Shown here: positions 6,546 to 8,298 of the stretch, in pieces
How positions within the stretch are numbered: position 1 is the first letter of the stretch
Layout: every line of letters begins with the position of its first letter
NCBI GenBank assembly: GCA_050699815.1
Contig: JBOHFT010000197.1
Coordinates: 1 to 8,298 of the forward strand
Length of the DNA: 8,298 nt
Source of the DNA: GCA-003244245 sp050699815
GTDB taxonomy: Bacteria > Actinomycetota > Actinomycetes > Mycobacteriales > Pseudonocardiaceae
Direction of reading: 5' to 3'
Position numbers and translations under genes: made by a program
Notes under the pieces: model-generated
Databases searched by the model: none
What the model saw: only the letters and a program-made list of their open reading frames with translations
What the model was told of the DNA's origin: nothing

Positions 6546-6580
6546 GCTATCTGGCGGTGAATCTTCAGCGATAAATGGCG
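6533..6580 (+). repeat. two tandem imperfect copies of a 23-24 base motif (ATCTTCAG ... TGGCG)
   Basis: Copy one (6533-6556) and copy two (6558-6580) share TG, ATCTTCAG and TGGCG in the same order, and the ATCTTCAG cores start 24 bases apart (6537 and 6561), a little over two helical turns. Repeats of this spacing occur as recombinase or transposase binding sites, and some IS21-family ends carry multiple internal repeats beginning with TG. The identity of the binding protein is unknown. Confidence 0.5.
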
Positions 6581-6622
6581 TTCTCCATGACGCCGATGGC
6601 CAGGTTTGCGGGGATCTGTCTG

Positions 6623-6943
6623 TCAGGGGCCGATCAGGTTGCGGATGCGCCGTCCGACGTCGGCGTGCCGGTCGGGGTGCAGCGCGGCGATCGGGTCATC
6701 GCCGTTGATCCAGGATCTGGGTATTGCGCTGACCCGGTCGAGCACGGCCTGGCCGACGTCGGGGATGAGTTCGGTGACGACGCGTGAGCCGGGCTGGCCG
6801 ATATTGCGGATCGGTACGGCGAGCATGTTGTCCTCGCCCAGTTCGAGGTATAGGTCGCTGGAGACGACTAGCCAGGGTTCGGGTCCCAGCACCCCGCCTC
6901 TGATGTTCCATACCTCACCGAACCGAGGGGGCCTACGCGGCAT
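6623..6943 (-). CDS. PemK/MazF-like toxin (probable endoribonuclease)
   Basis: A 106-residue protein starts at ATG 6943 with MPRRPPRFGEVWNI, the typical GEVW opening of the PemK/MazF beta-barrel. PWLVVSSDLY (residues 23-32) and MLAVPIRN (40-47) follow the family pattern of PxLVVSxD and a hydrophobic strand ending in VPI(T/R). It closes with a helical end (ADVGRRIRNLI). VTELIPDVG ... LDRVSAIPRSWI matches the later strands. The family cleaves mRNA or tRNA at short motifs; cleavage specificity cannot be read here. Its ATG lies inside the last codons of the antitoxin (11-base overlap, 6933-6943), so translation is coupled and antitoxin comes first. A longer in-frame start at 7024 exists but would overlap most of the antitoxin C-terminus and add a low-complexity leader, so it is rejected. 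The RGGxxGPEP loop is shorter than in classical MazF. Confidence 0.8.
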   Translation of the reverse strand: MPRRPPRFGEVWNIRGGVLGPEPWLVVSSDLYLELGEDNMLAVPIRNIGQPGSRVVTELIPDVGQAVLDRVSAIPRSWINGDDPIAALHPDRHADVGRRIRNLIGP

Positions 6944-7211
6944 CGCCGCTATCCCGGCGGGCTTCGCTGAGACGGTCCATCTCGGTGGCCGCGTCGACGA
7001 TGAGTTGGGCCCGCTGCTGGTCATAGGCTGGCCCGGTCAGACCCACAGCGGCGCACCATTGCGCGTGGCGGGCCAGCGCGTCGCGCATCGTCTCCAGCCG
7101 GGTACATCGGGAGATCCACGCCGAGACGCTCATCCCGTGCTCGGCGGCCACGGCCACCGCGTCCTGGTAGACACCCTCATCCATCGTGATCGTGACCCGC
7201 GTCGTCGACAT
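6933..7211 (-). CDS. ribbon-helix-helix antitoxin of the PemK/MazF-like pair
   Basis: This 92-residue protein begins MSTTRVTITMDEGVYQDAVA, a short beta strand with alternating residues (TRVTITM) followed by helices EGVYQDAVAVAAEHG and SVSAWISRCTRLE. That is the arrangement of MetJ/CopG-type ribbon-helix-helix DNA-binding domains (about residues 3-42). The remaining charged, helical tail (ALARHAQWCAAV ... ATEMDRLSEARRDSG) is where toxin binding is expected. ATG 7211 is chosen because TAGCGT (7224-7219) is a TANNNT -10 box seven bases before it, as in leaderless actinobacterial messages; GTG 7220 and ATG 7217 in the same frame are alternatives. It ends at TAG 6935-6933, overlapping the toxin start. 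Such antitoxins usually repress their own operon with the toxin as co-repressor, which would fit the inverted repeat upstream. The pair looks intact. Confidence 0.78.
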   Translation of the reverse strand: MSTTRVTITMDEGVYQDAVAVAAEHGMSVSAWISRCTRLETMRDALARHAQWCAAVGLTGPAYDQQRAQLIVDAATEMDRLSEARRDSGDAA

Positions 7212-7218
7212 ACCCATC

Positions 7219-7224
7219 ACGCTA
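7219..7224 (-). promoter_or_regulatory. -10 box TAGCGT for a leaderless RHH antitoxin message
   Basis: On the minus strand TAGCGT fits TANNNT and ends seven bases before ATG 7211, so transcription would begin at or next to the A of the start codon. No good -35 is visible at 17-18 bases (ATCGTT or CATCGT). Confidence 0.4.
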
Positions 7225-7234
7225 CACCGGGACG

Positions 7235-7263
7235 CATATCAAACGATGTTCACCCCGGATATG
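7235..7263. promoter_or_regulatory. possible operator, inverted repeat CATATC-N17-GATATG
   Basis: Exact 6-base arms (7235-7240 and 7258-7263) whose centres are 23 bases apart sit just upstream of the RHH antitoxin promoter. They could be binding sites for the antitoxin on two faces of the helix. The arms are short, so chance is a real alternative. Confidence 0.25.
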
Positions 7264-7352
7264 ACCCATACGGTGGCATCCAGCTCGACACCCGCCCTCA
7301 TCGCCCCAGCTGGCAATCATCAGCGCCGGTCCAGCCCGGGCCGGCGGGCCAA

Positions 7353-7365
7353 TCTGAAGATCACA
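7353..7365 (-). repeat. right arm of 13-base exact inverted repeat TCTGAAGATCACA
   Basis: This is the exact reverse complement of 6533-6545. After the 13 matching bases, inward similarity falls to scattered C/G matches, so the repeat is either short or eroded. Only one ATCTTCAG core is present on this side, against two on the left. Confidence 0.5.
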
Positions 7366-7604
7366 CACACCACCCGCCTGCGCGCCACAACTCGCCGGGG
7401 ACACTACGGCGGATTCGGGGGTTAGCACGCGCACGTCGTTGTGCTCCACCGGGATGGTGACCGCAGGGCTCATATTGGTGTCTGCCCAAACCCGCCGCCG
7501 CTTGGCTCGCGGACGCTGCGGGAGCGCAGCCGATCTGGGTGCCGGGCGCGCGGCACCGCCCCCGGGACGTTGTCACTGCCGTGTGCGGCGGGGTCTCGGG
7601 TCGC

Positions 7605-7610
7605 TACGAT
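7605..7610 (+). promoter_or_regulatory. -10 box TACGAT for a leaderless Phd-like antitoxin message
   Basis: TACGAT is followed by exactly six bases and then ATG 7617, the spacing expected when transcription begins at the A of the start codon. There is no Shine-Dalgarno sequence in front of this ATG, which supports a leaderless message. The -35 region is unremarkable. Confidence 0.5.
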
Positions 7611-7616
7611 GCATCC

Positions 7617-7928
7617 ATGAACACGGCGTCCGAGGTGTCGCCCGACGATCCTCAGGGGCTCGCTGAGGCCATCCAACGTGCCGCCCAAGGCGCCGTCGTG
7701 CACCTCGTGCGCGACGGGCACGCTGTCGCTGACATCGTGCCCGCCACCACCGCGCACCCGAGCAAGGCTGATCGCAACGAGCGGGCTCTGGCCATTGAAC
7801 GGCGTCAAGCCGAGCGCTTCGGCGCACCGGCGTTGGCGGACTACCGCAAGGTCTACCAGGCCAGTGGGTGGCCCTGGCCTGGTGATGACGTGATCCGTCG
7901 CGACTACCTCCTCGCGGACGCCCGCTGA
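7617..7928 (+). CDS. Phd/YefM-like antitoxin of a VapC-type pair
   Basis: This 103-residue protein is read from ATG 7617 to TGA 7926-7928. The N-terminal part AEAIQRAAQGAVVHLVRDGHAVADIVP (about residues 14-42) follows the Phd/YefM fold, with a helix followed by the V(V/I)hLxRxGxxVAxIVP strand pair. The C-terminal half is charged (SKADRNERALAIERRQAERFG) and ends WPWPGDDVIRRDYLLADAR, a toxin-binding tail of a type often seen next to PIN toxins. The start is fixed by the six-base spacing from the TACGAT box; frames upstream of it have no sensible N-terminus. The toxin frame follows with a 4-base CTGA overlap. In this family the antitoxin binds and inhibits the toxin and represses its own promoter. 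It appears complete, although its partner does not. Confidence 0.75.
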   Translation: MNTASEVSPDDPQGLAEAIQRAAQGAVVHLVRDGHAVADIVPATTAHPSKADRNERALAIERRQAERFGAPALADYRKVYQASGWPWPGDDVIRRDYLLADAR

Positions 7929-8203
7929 GCCAGCCCGAACTCTCGGTCGCGGGGAAAGTCCTCGACGCGAGTGCCGTCGCCGCATGGACCAGCGGCAGCA
8001 TCGCGTTCAGCGCGTGGCTGGGTGCTGCCCGTGTCCATGGCCTGACTTACTTCCTGCCGTCCTTGGCCATCACCGAAGTCCGGGTCTTGCGACCCGATGC
8101 CGGTGTGCTCCTTGATGACCTCGCGGAGCATCCGCACGTGATCGTCGGTCAGCTCGGTACCACCGACGCCGCGGGCACCGTCAACTTGGTCGCCTGCCTC
8201 TAG
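7925..8203 (+). pseudogene. PIN-domain (VapC-like) toxin remnant, no canonical start, short C-terminus
   Basis: In the frame beginning with CTG 7925 the translation is 92 residues: VLDASAVAAW carries the first acidic residue of a PIN nuclease (Asp14), FLPSLAITEV the second (Glu51), and HPHVIVGQLGTTDAAGTV aligns with the region after the middle helices (Asp81). It then ends ACL and TAG at 8201-8203, whereas VapC proteins are usually 120-140 residues with a final acidic residue and strand that are absent here. No ATG, GTG or TTG occurs between the upstream in-frame stop (7886-7888) and the first catalytic Asp. The expected ATGA or GTGA overlap with the antitoxin reads CTGA. Either CTG is used, or the start was lost by one base change and the gene has decayed. 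It was missed by start-based gene calling because of this. Confidence 0.65.
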
Positions 8204-8298
8204 CTGAGAGGATCGCCGGGTTGCTCGCAGTGAGGTGGGAGGGGCTGGGCTGGTGGGGGTTGAGGCGCCGTCCTGCAAGGGGTTCCGCTTCCCAGTGG

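Larger units (their letters stand above)
6310..6622. other. noncoding spacer between integrase trio and toxin gene
   Basis: No protein-coding frame is convincing here. The region contains the possible trio promoter, a T-run (TTTTTT near 6468-6474) that is unusual in this GC-rich DNA and is preceded by a short AACC-CAAG-GGTT hairpin, a strong hairpin (6497-6529) and the two ATCTTCAG repeats at 6533-6580. If the trio belongs to a mobile unit, one end should fall in this spacer. Confidence 0.5.
7225..7604. other. noncoding spacer between the two toxin-antitoxin loci
   Basis: This stretch between the divergent antitoxin genes shows no recognisable gene. It holds the possible operator at 7235-7263 and the right arm of the 13-base inverted repeat at 7353-7365. 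On the minus strand a frame starting at ATG 7473 (MSPAVTIPVEHNDVRVLTPE...) has a natural-looking beginning but decays into unlikely sequence after about 30 residues, close to the inverted repeat arm. It could be the 5' stump of a broken gene, but I do not recognise it. Confidence 0.45.

Noticed and set aside
5233..6622. tRNA gene or tRNA 3' end as an attachment site beside the integrase
   Set aside because: No T-loop-like GGTTCGANNCC or cloverleaf found on either strand in the window.
6606..7460. 284-codon plus-strand frame over the toxin-antitoxin pair
   Set aside because: Antisense shadow; the minus-strand pair has family motifs and overlapping gene structure.
7470..8001. Minus-strand frames of 171 and 142 codons opposite the Phd-like antitoxin
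   Set aside because: Low-complexity antisense translations; the plus-strand frame has the Phd/YefM pattern and promoter spacing.
7904..8278. 124-codon minus-strand frame
   Set aside because: Antisense to the PIN remnant; no motif, and the plus strand shows LDASA and ITEV PIN signatures.
1..8298. CRISPR array or rRNA/riboswitch
   Set aside because: No regularly spaced repeats beyond the two 24-base-spaced copies at 6533-6580, and no recognisable rRNA or riboswitch sequence.

Overview
The window looks like chromosomal or island DNA from a high-GC actinobacterium, possibly a Pseudonocardiales-like genome. Supporting signs are the strong G/C bias at third codon positions, frequent GTG starts, 4-base stop/start overlaps, apparent leaderless promoters (TANNNT 6-7 bases before ATG), and protein families typical of that group. 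The species cannot be named from the sequence alone.

Layout, left to right. (1) 1-1328 (+) is the 3' part of an M1-family zinc aminopeptidase that starts outside the window. (2) 1329-1734 is a spacer with a possible promoter and a doubtful 30-codon small ORF. (3) 1735-3036 (+) encodes a 433-residue HTH plus TPR-like regulator, visibly richer in A/T than its neighbours. (4) 3028-3786 is a scar of mobile-element debris: the zinc-ribbon piece of a large serine recombinase on the minus strand, abutting an internal piece of a Tn3-family transposase on the plus strand. (5) 3780-6309 (-) is a translationally coupled three-gene cassette: a 358-residue tyrosine recombinase, a 106-residue Cro/C1-type HTH protein and a large Cys-rich protein. 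Its last gene is cut by the Tn3 piece. (6) 6310-6622 is a spacer with a strong hairpin and two ATCTTCAG repeats. (7) 6623-7211 (-) is a ribbon-helix-helix antitoxin and PemK/MazF-like toxin pair. (8) 7225-7604 is noncoding and carries an inverted ATCTTCAG copy. (9) 7617-8203 (+) is a Phd-like antitoxin followed by a PIN-domain (VapC-like) toxin remnant that lacks a normal start codon and probably its C-terminal part.

The region from about 1.7 kb onward reads as an accessory segment, with recombination machinery on the left and two toxin-antitoxin modules on the right. The recombinase trio is organised like Tn554 or recombinase-in-trio elements, but an HTH protein sits in the middle. Because its third gene lost the C-terminal domain, this copy is probably no longer fully functional. 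The MazF-like pair appears intact. The Phd/PIN pair appears to survive as an antitoxin with a decayed toxin. Two 13-base exact inverted repeats flank the intact toxin-antitoxin pair and might be the ends of a small mobilised unit, although chance cannot be excluded.
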